Source of the DNA: Rhynochetos jubatus
Taxonomy: Eukaryota; Chordata; Aves; Eurypygiformes; Rhynochetidae
Direction: 5' to 3'
Assembly: GCA_027574665.1 (NCBI GenBank)
Contig: CM050662.1
Location: 2,882,501 to 2,946,500, forward strand
DNA: 64,000 nucleotides
Part shown: one piece after another, positions 46,943-59,092 of the stretch
How the letters are laid out: each line of letters begins with the position of its first letter
Position numbering within the stretch: the stretch's first letter is position 1
Program-made: the position numbers and the translations under genes
Notes under the pieces: model-generated
Databases searched by the model: none
What the model saw: only the letters and a program-made list of their open reading frames with translations
Told to the model about the DNA's origin: nothing

Positions 46943-47455
46943 GTCCATCTCTGGGGCCATCAATATAAGAAGGATATCTACCAATTGGAGCGAGTCCAGA
47001 GGAGGCCGCGAATATGATCAGAGGGCTGGAGCTCCTCACCTATAAAGAAAGGCTGAAAGAATTGGGTTTGTTGAGCCTAGAGAAGAGAAGGCTCCAGGGA
47101 CACCTTATAGCAGCCTTCTTGTACCAAAATGGGGCCTACCAGAAAGCTGGGGAGGGAAATTTTCAAGGGCCTGTAGTGATAGGACAAGGGGTAATGGGTT
47201 TAAATTGAAAGTGCGGAGATTTAGGTTAAATAGCAGGAAAAAATTATTCCTGGAGAGGGTGGTGAGGCACTGGAACAAGTTGCCTAGAGAATCTGTGGAT
47301 GCCCCATCCCTGAAGGTGTTCAGTGTCTGGCTGCATGAGGCTTTGAGCAACCAGGTCTAGTGGAAGGTGTCCCTGCCTGTGGCAGGGGGGTTGTAACTTG
47401 ATGATCTTTAAGGTCCCTTCCAACCCAAACCGTTCTATGATTCTATGATTTTATG
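46943..47455 (+). mobile_element. CR1 LINE fragment with 3' tip
   Basis: Plus-oriented CR1 3' end. The RT-tail phrases '[17 protein letters not shown]' and 'SLEKRRLQG' are in frame near 47017-47100. The terminal 'ttctatgattctatgatttt' is the CR1 3' repeat. Disrupted by stops. Confidence 0.9.
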
Positions 47456-47649
47456 GCTTTATCACCCTCCAGGTTGTTACTAATTCTGTCCCCTGCCATG
47501 TGTAACACTTTTCCCTGTCAGTATTAGCTCTTCTGAACACATATGTTGCATTATTATCAACAGCAATTTGCATTATTAGCATGCTCAGATATTTTCCCAA
47601 CGGCAGTTGTGCTGAGAAATGGAAGGTGGGTGGCCCCATGTGTATCTTC

Positions 47650-47952
47650 TCAGAATCACAGCATGGTCAGGGTTGGAAGGGACCTTCAGAGATCAACTAG
47701 TCCAATGCCCCCACCAAAGCAGGTTCACCTAGAGCAGGTTGGACAGGAACGCATCCAGGCGGGTTTGGAATATCTTTGGAGAAGGAGGCTCCACCACCTC
47801 TGTGGGCAGACCGTTCCAGTGCTCTGGCACCCTCAAAGTGAAGAGATTTTTCCTCATGTTGAGGTGGAATTAGCTACGTTCCAGTTTCTGTGCATTGCCC
47901 CTTGTCTTGTCACTGGGCACCCCTGAAAGGAGTCTGGCCCCATCCTCTGTGG
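47650..47952 (-). mobile_element. CR1 LINE fragment, minus orientation
   Basis: 'gggttggaagggaccttcag', then 'tccaccacctctgtgggcag' and 'agtgaagagatttttcctca', is the reverse complement of a CR1 3' end. A different subfamily from 59093-60135, judged by the internal sequence. Confidence 0.9.
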
Positions 47953-50900
47953 CTTCAGGGGTACTATTTCTAGTAATCACTTCATTGTAAGACCGTGATG
48001 TAGGGTTTCATCCCGGTTGTATTAAGTTTACACCAGCCTTGACCAACCTTGAGATGTCATTAATGGCTCCTGTTCACATGAAGCAACTGCTGATGTTTTG
48101 TTGAGATGAAAATTAGTGTGAATGTAGGGGATGGGTGTGTAATTTTGTCAGGAAGTTGTGGGTTTGGAGCTTTTTCTTTCAAATATGTGCAAAGCTTCTT
48201 CCCGCTGCTGGTTCTCCTACCTCTCCCCACCGTGTTCTGTGTTTTCACTCTCAGCGTTGCCCCTTCGGAAAGGATGTGTTGCATTCTTAGCAAATAGAAG
48301 TTTGCATTGCTACCTGGTTCAGATGTCTTACCAAGAGCAATTGTGTGTGAGCAGGGTGAGAGTGTCTTGAAGTGGACTGTGAGTGGCCCAGTCTGTAACT
48401 TCTCTGCTCATCACTTCTAGTCTTCTCAGCATTTTCGTTTCTCCACGATAACCTGGTGAGCAACAAAATGTCTTTGGTGGAGGAATGGGCTGGGCCACAT
48501 CTGCTTTCTTGTCAATGTCTATCTGTCTGTTACAAAGACGAAAGAGAATCGTAATAGAGCTACTGGAGGAAAAGGAAGATGTTTTCCTCATTTCCCATCT
48601 CTTAAGTTTGAGTGATTTAGATTAGAGCTGGATGTGCCTTGGCTTGGAAATACATACTATGGTGAGAACCACAGGAGGTATATGGGGAGAAATTCAAGGT
48701 GCAGGGGTAGATGTAAGGAGGGACATATTCCTCCCCACCCCCACCCCACCCCCTGCAGGTGTTCACTCATCCAGTATCTCCTGAAGGTCCTCTCCTCATT
48801 TTAGTTTAGGCACTTTTTTCTTAGAAGACTAGTGAACAGACAAATGTTCTTTCCTTCTTCATAAAGAGATGTATCTATGTGAAGTCCCTGGGTGATCCTG
48901 GTGCGTGTTGTAGAGAAATGGTCCGGGCAGTTGTTGGCCCATTGATGACAAGTTCTTGCTCAGCACTCTGAGAGTCAAAGAACGTCATGCAGCTTGGAGG
49001 CAGGACTCGTGGGAGCTGTTGGTGAGGGGCAGTTAAAAGACGCAGGAGATATGGTATCTTCATGCCCTGTTCCGTCCCTTCTGTGTTATCGTGCAGTGTG
49101 AGTTTCATCTTGTCAAAGATGCTTGGCTAGAAGACATGTTTCTCCAGCTGTGTTGTGAGCCCTGGCAGGTACTTAATGTTTGTTTGTATGTTGTCATCAA
49201 CTCTTAACTAACAGCTTAATTATGTACTTAAGACAAATGAAATAATGAGGATTGGGAAGAGCAAACAGTCTATTTGTTTGCTGGTGTGAACTGGAGGTGT
49301 TAACTGCTTGCATTGCTCGTTGTAATGATCTGAATTTGGTCATTGTCTCTGATACTGTGTGGAAGATCACATTTGTTACGTTATGTGCCATTCATGTCTT
49401 CCTCTGTAAAGAGGAAGACTTTCATAGACTTGTTTCCTTAAACTCTCACTGGAAGAACTGCTGTTACTTGTCACATACACATGGTGAGAACTCAAGCATT
49501 ATCCATGGTAAGGAGAAGTTCTCTGTGTCGCTTTTCTTTGAATGCATTGGACGTGCAAATGATCAATATTGATGACAAGCATGCAAGGTGAGAAGGGCTT
49601 GATGAGATTCTTGGGAGTGCTGTGTGTGAAGATGTACTGGTAGAGACAAGTCATGTGTTTTGTTAATTCCCAGGATTCATTGCTGGACTACATAAAATGA
49701 CACTGATGATGTCTGGTTGGTGGATATCACACTGCTCAAATTCAAAATGGCCAAGTTGTTGGTTCATAAGTGTGTGTTCCTGTTCCATGATGCTTCCTGT
49801 TAATGTGATGTTGTCTTAGAGCTGATATTTGATAACAGTGACTTTATAAGAGCTGCATATCACTTGTGAAATTAAGAACATTTTATGTTACTTTGAATTA
49901 GTGGAAGGTCATAGGAATTTCTTTGCATGCATCCACGTTGTGATCTTTGTTCTCAGATAAGGAAAAGTTGTGTTCGCAATTTTTTTTCAGTGATGTCTGC
50001 CTGCAAAGGTAGCTTTTTTGTTCTGGGATGTTTGAGCAGGGTGAACAATTCTGTCTATGCAGAGACAGGGCAGGTGAAAATGTTTGCTTCTGTACAATAC
50101 AAAATGCTTAAGTTCTAGGTGTAAAGTTTCAGGTTTTGCCTAGTTTTTAGGTGAGGCCTAGAGTAGTGCTTCCATGCTTTTTCCCTTTTTTATTGTCCAA
50201 AGAGTTCACACTGAGGAACTGTGGCTATGGTCTTTGGTTTCACCTTCTGTGTGAGTCTCCTGTTGACTTTTTACCAACCCTTCTTGTGTACCTTGTGTAT
50301 AAATGACATAACCTGAAATGTTAAACTATGATTCCTTCACTTCTGTAATTTCTCATTCTTGCCATCTTTGTTGTCCAGGTCTAAAGCTGGGCCTCCGTGT
50401 GATTGGTAACCCTTAAATCTTGTAAAGGTCTTTTATAATTTTGGGCTTGGTAAACAGTTTCCACCCATACTGTGAAGGTGTTCAGCTGCCAAGACAAAGA
50501 TTTTGAAAGACCTCTCTTTCCCTAAGATGTCCTCTGAACGAAATGCTCTTTTGGCTGTGGCTGACATATGAGCACAAGTTGGATATTGTCTGTGCTGCAA
50601 CTAAATGCTGTGAATGCAGAGCAAGGAGGGTGAGAGGCTGTGACCCTGGAATCCCTGTCCTGAAAGGCAATGATAGTCCTCTGATAATAAGGCATTTGTA
50701 CAGTAACTGCATTTAGAAGAATGATGTGTGGGTGCAATGGTTTAATTCCTGTGTATAACTGCTTTTATCCATCTCTGTCTCACTGGAATGTTGTGATGTA
50801 GAGTTTCTTCACAGCTGCAATTAAACTTTCCTTCAGGCCCTTGTTTCCTGGAATGTCATGGCTCATTTTCCCCACTTCTGGTCAGTGCTTTTTGCATTGG

Positions 50901-53189
50901 GAACTGGGAGTGTTGTTTCCAGCAAATACTTAAACCACCTAAGAGAGAAATATAATGTGTGATGAAAATGAAGCAGAAGATAAAAGAGAATATTTTGCAG
51001 TTTTGAAGGAGACAGGTTGAGAACAAGGCCCATGATAAGGTGTTTACACTTAGGTCTTTGTGTCCATGGGATCTGAATAGATCACATTAGTAGAAAAAGC
51101 AATGAGAGCTGATGGCTATTTCTTAAAATGCAACACCCTACAACATAGTACAGAGTGAGACTTTAGGGCCACATTTGCAGCATTAGACCCTGATGACTTC
51201 CAGGTGGCCTCAGGGTTGGGTTTCAAGAGCCACAGTGAAGACCAAGAAGACTTTCTGGTGAGTTTCTCTAATAACAGTTCGTCTTCTGATGCTTTCCTAC
51301 CTTGCTTGTCTGAATTAAGGTTGTGTTTTTCTTTTCCTGATCTCCCAGATTTTGAAAGACGTGTTGCCCTAAAATGTCCCCTGACCAAAATGCACTTTTG
51401 GCTGTGGCTGACATATGGCCGAAAGTTGGATATTGTCTGTGCTGCAACTAAATGCTCTGAATGCAGAGCAAGGAGGGTGAGAGACTGTGACCTTGGATTC
51501 CCTGTCCTGAAAGACAATGGTAGTCCTCTCATTATAAAGCATTTGTACAATAACGGTGCATTCACAATAATGATGCATGTGTGGAAAGGCTTATAAATCT
51601 TGTGTGTAACTTCCTTTATCCATCTCTGTCTCGCTGGAACGTGTTGATGTAGGCTTTCTTCACAGTTGTAATTAGACTTTCTTTCAGGCCTTTTTTTCCT
51701 GGAAGGTCGTGGCTCATTTTCTGATTTGTGGACCATGCTTTTTGCATTCAAAACTGCAAGTGTTGTTTTGCGGCAAACACTTTCTTCTGCCACCTAATAG
51801 ATAGTTTTATATGAAAGGTAAATGAAGCAGTAACTAAAAGAGAATCTGTTGTAGTTTCCATGGAGACTTAGCTTGAGAACGAGGCCTGTGATAAGGTGTT
51901 TACATTTAAAAGCTTCATATTGGTGGGACATGAGCAGGCCATATATTAGAAAAAGAGATGAGTTCTGATGGCTTTCTTAAAATGAACTCCCCTACGCTGT
52001 AGTCCAGAGTAAGTCTTTAGGGCTGCATTTGCAGTGTTAGAACTAGATGACTTCCAGGCTGCCTCAGAGATTAATTTCACCAGCCATGGTGAAGACCAAG
52101 TGAAGACCAAGTTCCCAGTGAGTTTCTGTGACAACACTATGTCTTTAGATGTTTATTCGCATTCCTTGGCTGATTTATGGTTCTGTTTTCTTTAGCAGGT
52201 CTTCCATGTGTGTAGGTTTACTTGTAATTCTCAGCATAGCTTCATTTAGCAATTCGTCATCTGATCATGCATCTTGGTGATGCTACAGTGGGTGTGAAAA
52301 GCAGGAGATGTGAGGGTAAATTTGTGTTCTGTTAGTTTGCATGGCGAATAAATGTAACCATGACCTCAGTGGAAGTTGTATCTCTGTGAAACAGTGAGTG
52401 TGAGAAAAAAGGGAGCAGATTATAAGCCATTTGTTTGATGACACGTTCTATATTGGATGATCACTTCTCCTTTGTTTTGTCTGTTTATCATTCATGTGCT
52501 TTATAATCCTTCTATTTCTACTGAGTATGGTGGTTAGTAGACAAATGTACCTTTCTTCTTGTAGTGATCATGTGCATTATTCTCTCATTATATGTTCTAC
52601 CAATTATGAGAGGGTTAGAAGCAAAGCCACAAGTTGTGCAGGGTTGGAGATAAGTCAGTGGAGCTGAGGGTTGGGGGCTATAGAAGAAAAAATGGTCATT
52701 TTCTTGCTTGTCATAGAGAACACAGCCTGGTGCCTAATGCAGTACCATGCAATCTGCATTGCTCATTCTCAATGAGTTTGGCCTAAGAAATGTTATTCCA
52801 CCTGTCAGTTCATTCCTGTACATTTCTACCTCTTGCCTTGCTTGCTGCCGAGAGGTACAGCCCGACCTCAGGGTCTCTGATCATATGTTGAAGGTCAGGT
52901 CTATTCCAACTGTCTGACTCCAAGGGCTGTTCCATACACTCCTTTGATGTTTACACCTGTGAAGAGGAAGGCTTTCTTAGACATAAGTGTGCTCACCAGG
53001 CACACTTGTCTGTAGCACAGGAATGCAAAACCATCTCTACTGAAGTCCTCAAAGTGTAGAGTGGCAAGCCAGCCGCCAAGTTTCCCATGAGGATACTGGA
53101 GGACAGTTGGAGAGGGCATGCAGGATGTCTCCCACATGATGCCCCACATCATGCTGTTGCTTGATTGGAGTGATGTATGTTTGACTGAT
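47953..53189. other. A3-B4 interval: old paralogous noncoding DNA
   Basis: Matches the A1-B2 interval (about 11240-17790) without its two LTRs, and part of the A2-B3 interval. A block with 'ttttggctgtggctgacata' is present twice, near 50550 and 51400, as a tandem duplication of about 850 bases. A C-rich simple tract lies near 48733-48757. No gene is seen. Confidence 0.5.
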
Positions 53190-53525
53190 TGACTGATGGA
53201 TGGATCAGGAACTGTCTGAATGGCTGTGTCCAAACAGTTACAGCCAATGGAACTGTCCAATATCCAAGTGGAAACTAGTATCACATGGCATTCGTCAAGG
53301 GTCCATACTGGGACCAGTATTATTTAACATCTTCATCAATGACATAGAGAGTGGGATCAAGTGCATACTTGGCCAGTTTGCAGACAATGCCACTTCGGTG
53401 GTGCAGTTGATTCTCTAGAATGGATGCATCCAGGGTGACCTTAACTGGCGTGGTAAGTGGGACTGTGTGAACCTCATAGGGTTCAAGAAGACCAGGTGCA
53501 AGACATGGCCCTCTTAGAGCACCAC
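53190..53525 (+). mobile_element. CR1 LINE fragment
   Basis: Paralogous to 17796-18100. The RT phrase GSILGPVLFNIFINDIESG is in frame near 53290-53355, followed by breaks. It shares its left flank with the 17796 copy, so both derive from one insertion older than the unit duplication. Confidence 0.85.
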
Positions 53526-53724
53526 CGGAGGACAGCTACAAAAAAAAAAAACTTTGCAAGTCTCGCATGAAATAATTGAAATTAATTTTGCTTCATTCTC
53601 TTTGTGATTAAGCATTGATTATTCCAATGGGAATATTTCCTTCAGTATTCATCCCAGGAAAGGCAAGCAGATCAGAAAATGCCTGACTACCCTGGCTAGT
53701 TTCTTATACTTCTACTTCCCTCTG
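53526..53724. other. Intergenic before the B4 promoter
   Basis: Short AT-rich spacer with an A-run near 53538. Similar to 35930-36140. Confidence 0.5.
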
Positions 53725-54234
53725 GATTTTATAAAGGGCAGCAGAGTTCCTTTAGGTATAGCTCTGCCATGCGCATCTCCTTCACACAGTCAGTGCAGCT
53801 AAAGGAGATGACCGAAAGGTGCCGGACAGCGTACCTCTATTTAAACGCCTTGGGGGTCGCAGCCAGCAAGGGCTGCTGCGTCTCCCGCTTCCAGCGAAAG
53901 AGAGAGGCCGAAGCTGGGCGCAGGCTCTGAACCCCGCAGGAGAGCCCGGGCCCGGGGAGCGCGGCCAGGAGCCGGCTGCGGTGGCGTCGCGGCGCCTCCG
54001 GGTGCCGCTGTTGGCCGACGCGAAGCGGAGCCGAAGCCGGAGCCGGAGCGGCCGCAGCGCCCGGCCCCCGCAGGCTGCTTGCTCGCACGGCGCCGGCCAG
54101 AGCGGCAGCGGCCCGGGCAGCAGAGGCGAGAGGCGGCGAGAGACATCGCTGCGCTCCGCCGGGACCTCCGCTCGTCGCCGAGAGCGGCTGGAAGGCGGCG
54201 GCGGGAGTCAGGACCGCGGCGAGCGCTGCCGAGA
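53725..54234 (+). promoter_or_regulatory. Promoter and CpG-rich 5' leader of variable exon B4
   Basis: TATAAAG near 53729, GGACAGCGTA at 53824-53833 and TATTTAAA at 53838-53845. The GC leader runs from about 53865 with three GAGCCG-type units near 54027. Compared with B3 it lacks about 15 bases of GA-rich sequence near 54200. Confidence 0.55.
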
Positions 54235-56685
54235 ATGGCGAGCAGGCAGAGGCAGAGCCGGCGGCGAGCAGCCGGGCGAGCGCTGCTGCCCGCTTTGCTG
54301 CTGTGCTTGTGCTGCCGGGCGGCGGCGGAGCGGATCCGCTACGCCATCGCCGAGGAGCTGGGCAGAGGCTCGCTGGTGGGGCCGCTGGCGCGGGACCTGG
54401 GGCTGAGCCCAGCCGAGCTGCCGGCACGCAAGCTGCGGCTCAGCGCGGAGAAGCAATACTTCACGGTGAGCGGGGAGAACGGGAACCTGTACGTGAGCGA
54501 GAGGCTGGACCGGGAGGAGATGTGCGGCGACTCGGCGTCCTGCTCCGTCAGCTTCGAGGCGCTGCTGTACAACCCGCTCAACGTTTTCCACGTCGAGGTG
54601 GCCATCCAGGACGTCAACGACAATGCGCCGCGCTTCCTGAAAGATGATTTCCATCTGGAGATCAACGAATTGACTTCTCCCGGCGCTCGCTTTGCCTTGG
54701 GTATGGCGGAAGATGCGGACGTGGGCAGCAACTCGCTGCAGGGCTACGAGCTGGAGGCCAACGGGTACTTCGCGGTGGAGGCGAAGGAGAGCCAGGACGG
54801 CAGCAAGTTCGCAGAGCTGGTGCTGCGCCGGGCGCTGGACCGGGAGAGCGAGCAGAGCCTGCGGCTGGTGTTGACGGCGCTGGACGGCGGCGACCCGCCC
54901 CGGAGCGGCACCGCCCTGCTCTGCATCAACGTCACCGACGCCAACGACAACACACCCGCGTTCGTGCAGGAGCGCTACGCCGTGAGCCTTGGGGAGGACT
55001 CGGCGCCGGGTTCGCCAGTGCTGCAAATCTCCGCCTCCGATGCCGACGCCGGCACCAACGCCCGCATCAGTTACGGCTTCGGGGAAATGGCAGCCAAGGT
55101 GCTTCAGAAGTTCGCTGTGGATGCGGAGAGCGGGACGATCACGCTGCAGGAAGCGCTGGACTTCGAGGACATGCGAGGATACACGTTGCTGGTGGAGGCG
55201 AGGGACGGGGGTGGTCTGGTGGCGCACTGCAAAGTGGAGGTGGAGGTGCTGGACGTGAACGACAACGCACCCGAGGTGACGGTGACGTCGGTGTCGAGCC
55301 CGGTGCCCGAGGACGCGCCGGCGGGCACGGTGGTCGCCCTGTTGAAAGTGCGGGACCGGGACTCCGAGGAGAACGGGCAGGTGTCGTGCGAGCTGTCGGG
55401 CGAGGCGCCGCTGTCGATCGTGGCGTCGTCGGGCGGCTCGTACAAGGTGGTGACAGCAAGCGCGCTGGACCGGGAGCAGGCGGCCGAGCACCGGGTGACG
55501 GTGGTGGCGAGGGACCGTGGCAGCCCGGCGCTCTCGAGCCGCACGGCGCTGGTGCTGGAGGTGTCGGACGTGAACGACAACGCGCCGGTGTTCGAGGAGG
55601 CCGCCTACAGCGCCTACGTGGCGGAGAACAACGCGGCGGGCGCGCCGGTGCTGCGCGTGGTCGCGCGGGACGCGGACGCGGGCGCCAACGGGCGCGTGAG
55701 CTACTGGCTGGCGGGCGGCAGCGCGGGCGCGGCGGACGCGTCGCCGTACGTGTCGGTGGAGGCGCGGAGCGGCGCGCTGTACGCGCAGCGCCCCTTTGAC
55801 TACGAGCAGTGCCGCGAGTTCGCGGTGGCGGTGCGGGCGCAGGACGGCGGGACGCCAGCGCGGAGCGCGACGGCGACGGTGCGCGTCTTCGTGCTGGACC
55901 GCAACGACAACGCGCCGCGGGTGCTGTGGCCGGCGGCGGCGTCGGGAGCGCCGGCGTCGGGAGCGGCCCCGGCAGCGGCGCCCTTCGAGGTGGTGCCGCG
56001 GTCGGCCGAGGCCGGCTACCTGGTGGCCAAGGTGGTGGCGGTGGACGCGGACGCGGGGCGCAACGCGTGGCTGTCGTACGAGCTGGTGCAGGCGGCGGAG
56101 CCGGCGCTGTTCCGCGTGGGGCTGCACAGCGGCGAGGTGCGCACGGCGCGGGCCGTGTCGGAGCGGGACGCGGCGAAGCAGCGGCTGGTGGCCGTGGTGA
56201 AGGACCACGGGCAGCCGGCGCTGTCGGCCACGGCCACGCTGCACGTGGTGCTGGCCGAGAGCTTGCAGGAGGCGCTGCCGGAGCTGAGCGAGCGGGCGGC
56301 GGGCGCCGAGTCGCCGGCGGAGCTGCAATTCTACCTGGTGCTGGCGCTGGCGCTGCTCTCCGCCCTCTTCCTGCTGAGCGTGGCGCTGGCCGTGCTGGCG
56401 CGGGTGCGCCGGGCCGGGCCGCCCGCCGTCCTGCGCTGCCTGGGCGCGCAGCGCTTCTCCGTGGCCGGCGCCGCCTTCCCGGCCGACTTCTGCGAGGGCA
56501 CCTTGCCCTACTCCTACAACCTGTGCGTGGCGCCGGGCCGCGCCGTCGCCGAGGGCGCTTGGCCGCCGCCGCCGCTGCCCAGCCTGGCCGCCGAGGAGCT
56601 TCTGGGCGGGGAGCCCTGCGGGAAGCGGAGCCCGAGCGGCAGCGCCGGCGCGGGAGAGCCGCCCGCCGACCCCGACGCACCGCAG
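54235..56685 (+). CDS. PCDHGB: Gamma-protocadherin subfamily B variable exon (B4)
   Basis: 817 codons. The ATG at 54235 matches B2 and B3; an in-frame ATG at 54079 would only add 52 Arg-rich leader residues before the signal peptide. Layout as in B2, with Cys97/Cys103 in EC1, six EC domains, transmembrane about 699-722, [12 protein letters not shown], and donor CAG|GTCTGT. EC2-EC3 are near-identical to B3, but EC4 reads DSEENG and ASSGG as in B2. EC5/EC6 carries the [10 protein letters not shown] variant shared with B3. The exon is thus a mosaic of B2-like and B3-like segments. It is the last intact variable exon in the window; the A exon expected after it is missing. Confidence 0.95.
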
Positions 56686-56721
56686 GTCTGTAAGCCCGCG
56701 CCCCCCCGCCCTTCTCCTTGA
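56686..56721 (+). other. Splice donor and in-frame intronic tail after B4
   Basis: CAG|GTCTGTAAG, with tail [11 protein letters not shown] plus stop as after B1 and B2. Confidence 0.8.
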
Positions 56722-57944
56722 GCCTTTCCGAACCGGCCTCCCTATTCCCCTGCCTTTCCAGTGGGGAGTGTGTGGCTGGCGAGTGAGTTGGTAACGGTGA
56801 ACGCCGTAAAAGAAGGGTTGGTGCATGGCAGAGTCGGGAGAATGTGGTGGACGGTTCTCGTGGCAGAGTATTCCTCCGTGATAGTTTTTCCCCCCAGCTG
56901 CTGTACTTGAACCTGGTTAATGGCTGGATGCCAAACCGTTGGTTACTGCTGTTTCCCAAAGGAGAGGTGCGTGTGGCTCCGTGGATGGAGAAATTACAGA
57001 TTGTTCCTCCCTGGTGAATGGTCTCCAACTGCTGCTGAAATGGCAGCGTTATTGGGACAGATAACTTTTGTCTAGGAGGGGTTTTTTTCTGACTTCCTTT
57101 TACAGTTACATCTCATTTTATCAGTGAAGGCGGACCTTTGCCTTATTGGGCTTCAAAAGGAAACGTGTGTGTGGCTGCATGAATGGAAAAGTGACAGTTT
57201 CTTCATCCCGAGTGAAGGAAGAGAGTGTCACCCACCCTTTTGGGGAATGCTGCTGCAGCAATGTTAGCAGTAGTGGGGTGGGTTAACTTTTAGTAACTTT
57301 CTTTTCTCGTTCTTGGTGGTAGTTTGCTCTCGGTACCATTTCTGAGCAGCCTTTCATACACAGGTGTAGGTGTGTATGAAAAAACAAATCTTTTATATCT
57401 CAGTGTCTTCTTTTCCTCTTCCCTTGTCCCCAAACTGGTTGTACCTGGTTGATCGCATTGGCAGCGTAATATTTTTTGCAGGAGGTGGTCTGTCTGCCTT
57501 TTTTACCAGGAGAGGCCCCAGCCATTCTGAGAACATATCCAAAACGACGAGGAGATATGCAAAGTCAGGCAGTCGAAGAAAGTGCATTTGCACATGTACA
57601 ATGGTCTGCATAATTTCGGGGTGCAGCTTGTTATCTTCTCCTGGCATCCTGCAGTACTTTGTTGAACATGTAGATTCAAGAGTTAGGTTAGTTACTTTGC
57701 TATCAAACATCAATCTTTTCTACCGTGGTTTCTGAGAAAATCAAACCCCTTTCGTTGTTGTTCAAGCCGTAGAACGACTTGGCTAAATGTAAATGTGTAT
57801 AAACTATACAAAATCTAAATTTATGTGAGATAATAAAAAGGGAAATCACCCGATAATGTCCTTCAACTTTCCTTCTCCAGTATCAGCTGTATCTTTAGAT
57901 GTACTGAGATTTTAATGCAGTTCAAGTGCTCTCATCCATTTGAA
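56722..57944. repeat. Third copy of the post-B segment
   Basis: Near-identical to 21944-23163 and 39159-40378. Identity ends abruptly at 57944, after 'ctctcatccatttgaa'. Confidence 0.75.
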
Positions 57945-59092
57945 CGTTTTCCTTCTCCACCGAGTGATGAAGAAATAGCAGCACTTATGGAATGTGTGAT
58001 TTCCGTCAAGGCATGATTTTTTCTTACATCTTTGTGTAGTTATTTCTCATTTTATCAGTGAAGGTGTGGGACAAGTTATGGGTTATTCGTTCGTCATGAA
58101 AGATGACTGTTGCCCATCACTGGGGGTAATGCTCCTGCAGTAACTGTAGACCAGGTGGGATGTTTTGGTGTTTGGTTTTTTTTTCTTCCATCTGGTAATG
58201 GTAATATTTCCTTCCTTTTTACATTCCCTATCTGTGTCTTTCATATGCAGCTGAAAGTGTAGAATGAGATCTGAAAGAAAAAATTCATCTTTTGTGTTTC
58301 AAGGCCTGGACCTCGTTGATTTTGTTGAGAGGGAAAGCTGAACCAAGTAACTCGGTCTCTCAGCCACTTTTTGCAAGCAGTGTGGGGTATGCCTGTTCTA
58401 GCAGAAGAGGCCCCACCCATCCTGAGAACACTTCTAAATACAGATGGAGATACGAAGAATGATAACAATTAGCGACTGGAAATTACAATAATTTGGCATT
58501 GGAATAAAGTCCATTTGCACATTTACAAATGTGCATAATTTAGGGTGTGCAGGTCTACTTGTCTTCTGCTGTACTACATTATTTTGTTTAAAAGATGTCC
58601 TACCAACATGTGGGTTAATGAATGAGGTGAATACTTTATTATCAAGTATCAGTCTTTTCCACTGTGATTTCTGAGAATATCAAAACCCTTTTGTGGTTAT
58701 TCAGAACGTAGAATGACTTGGATAAATGTAAATATGTGTAGACTAAACAAATTCTAAATTGCTGTGGCCTATGAAAAAGGGAAATCACCCATTAATGTCC
58801 TTCAGCTTTCATTCTTCAGCATTAGCTGTATCTTTATATGTACCAATATTTTAATTCAATTCAGTTGCCCTCATCCAGTTAAAAAATGTTATTGAGAATA
58901 GATGAATATCCAGAACACAGGTGTACAAGAAGAATTTACCGCCAATCTATTCTATCCTATGTTTGCAAGCACCCTGCATTTTGTGTTGTGGGCCATATAA
59001 TGGTCACGGGAGAAAAGGCAGCTGTACTGGTTCTTCTTCTTGCTGTACTCACAAAGCCATTTTCCCCACAGTTTGCAGTGAGCCGAGCAGAT
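57945..59092. repeat. Diverged B-A interval sequence after B4
   Basis: Still homologous to the other B-A intervals but older. Repeat-module relics lie near 57950 and 58060, and 'tctttcatatgcagctgaaa' near 58237. No gene. Confidence 0.5.

Noticed and set aside
1715..56685. Alpha- or beta-protocadherin identity for the exons
   Set aside because: Beta genes are single exons with no constant region, whereas these exons end in phase-0 donors. The tails carry the gamma-A and gamma-B signatures and the two classes alternate as in the gamma cluster.
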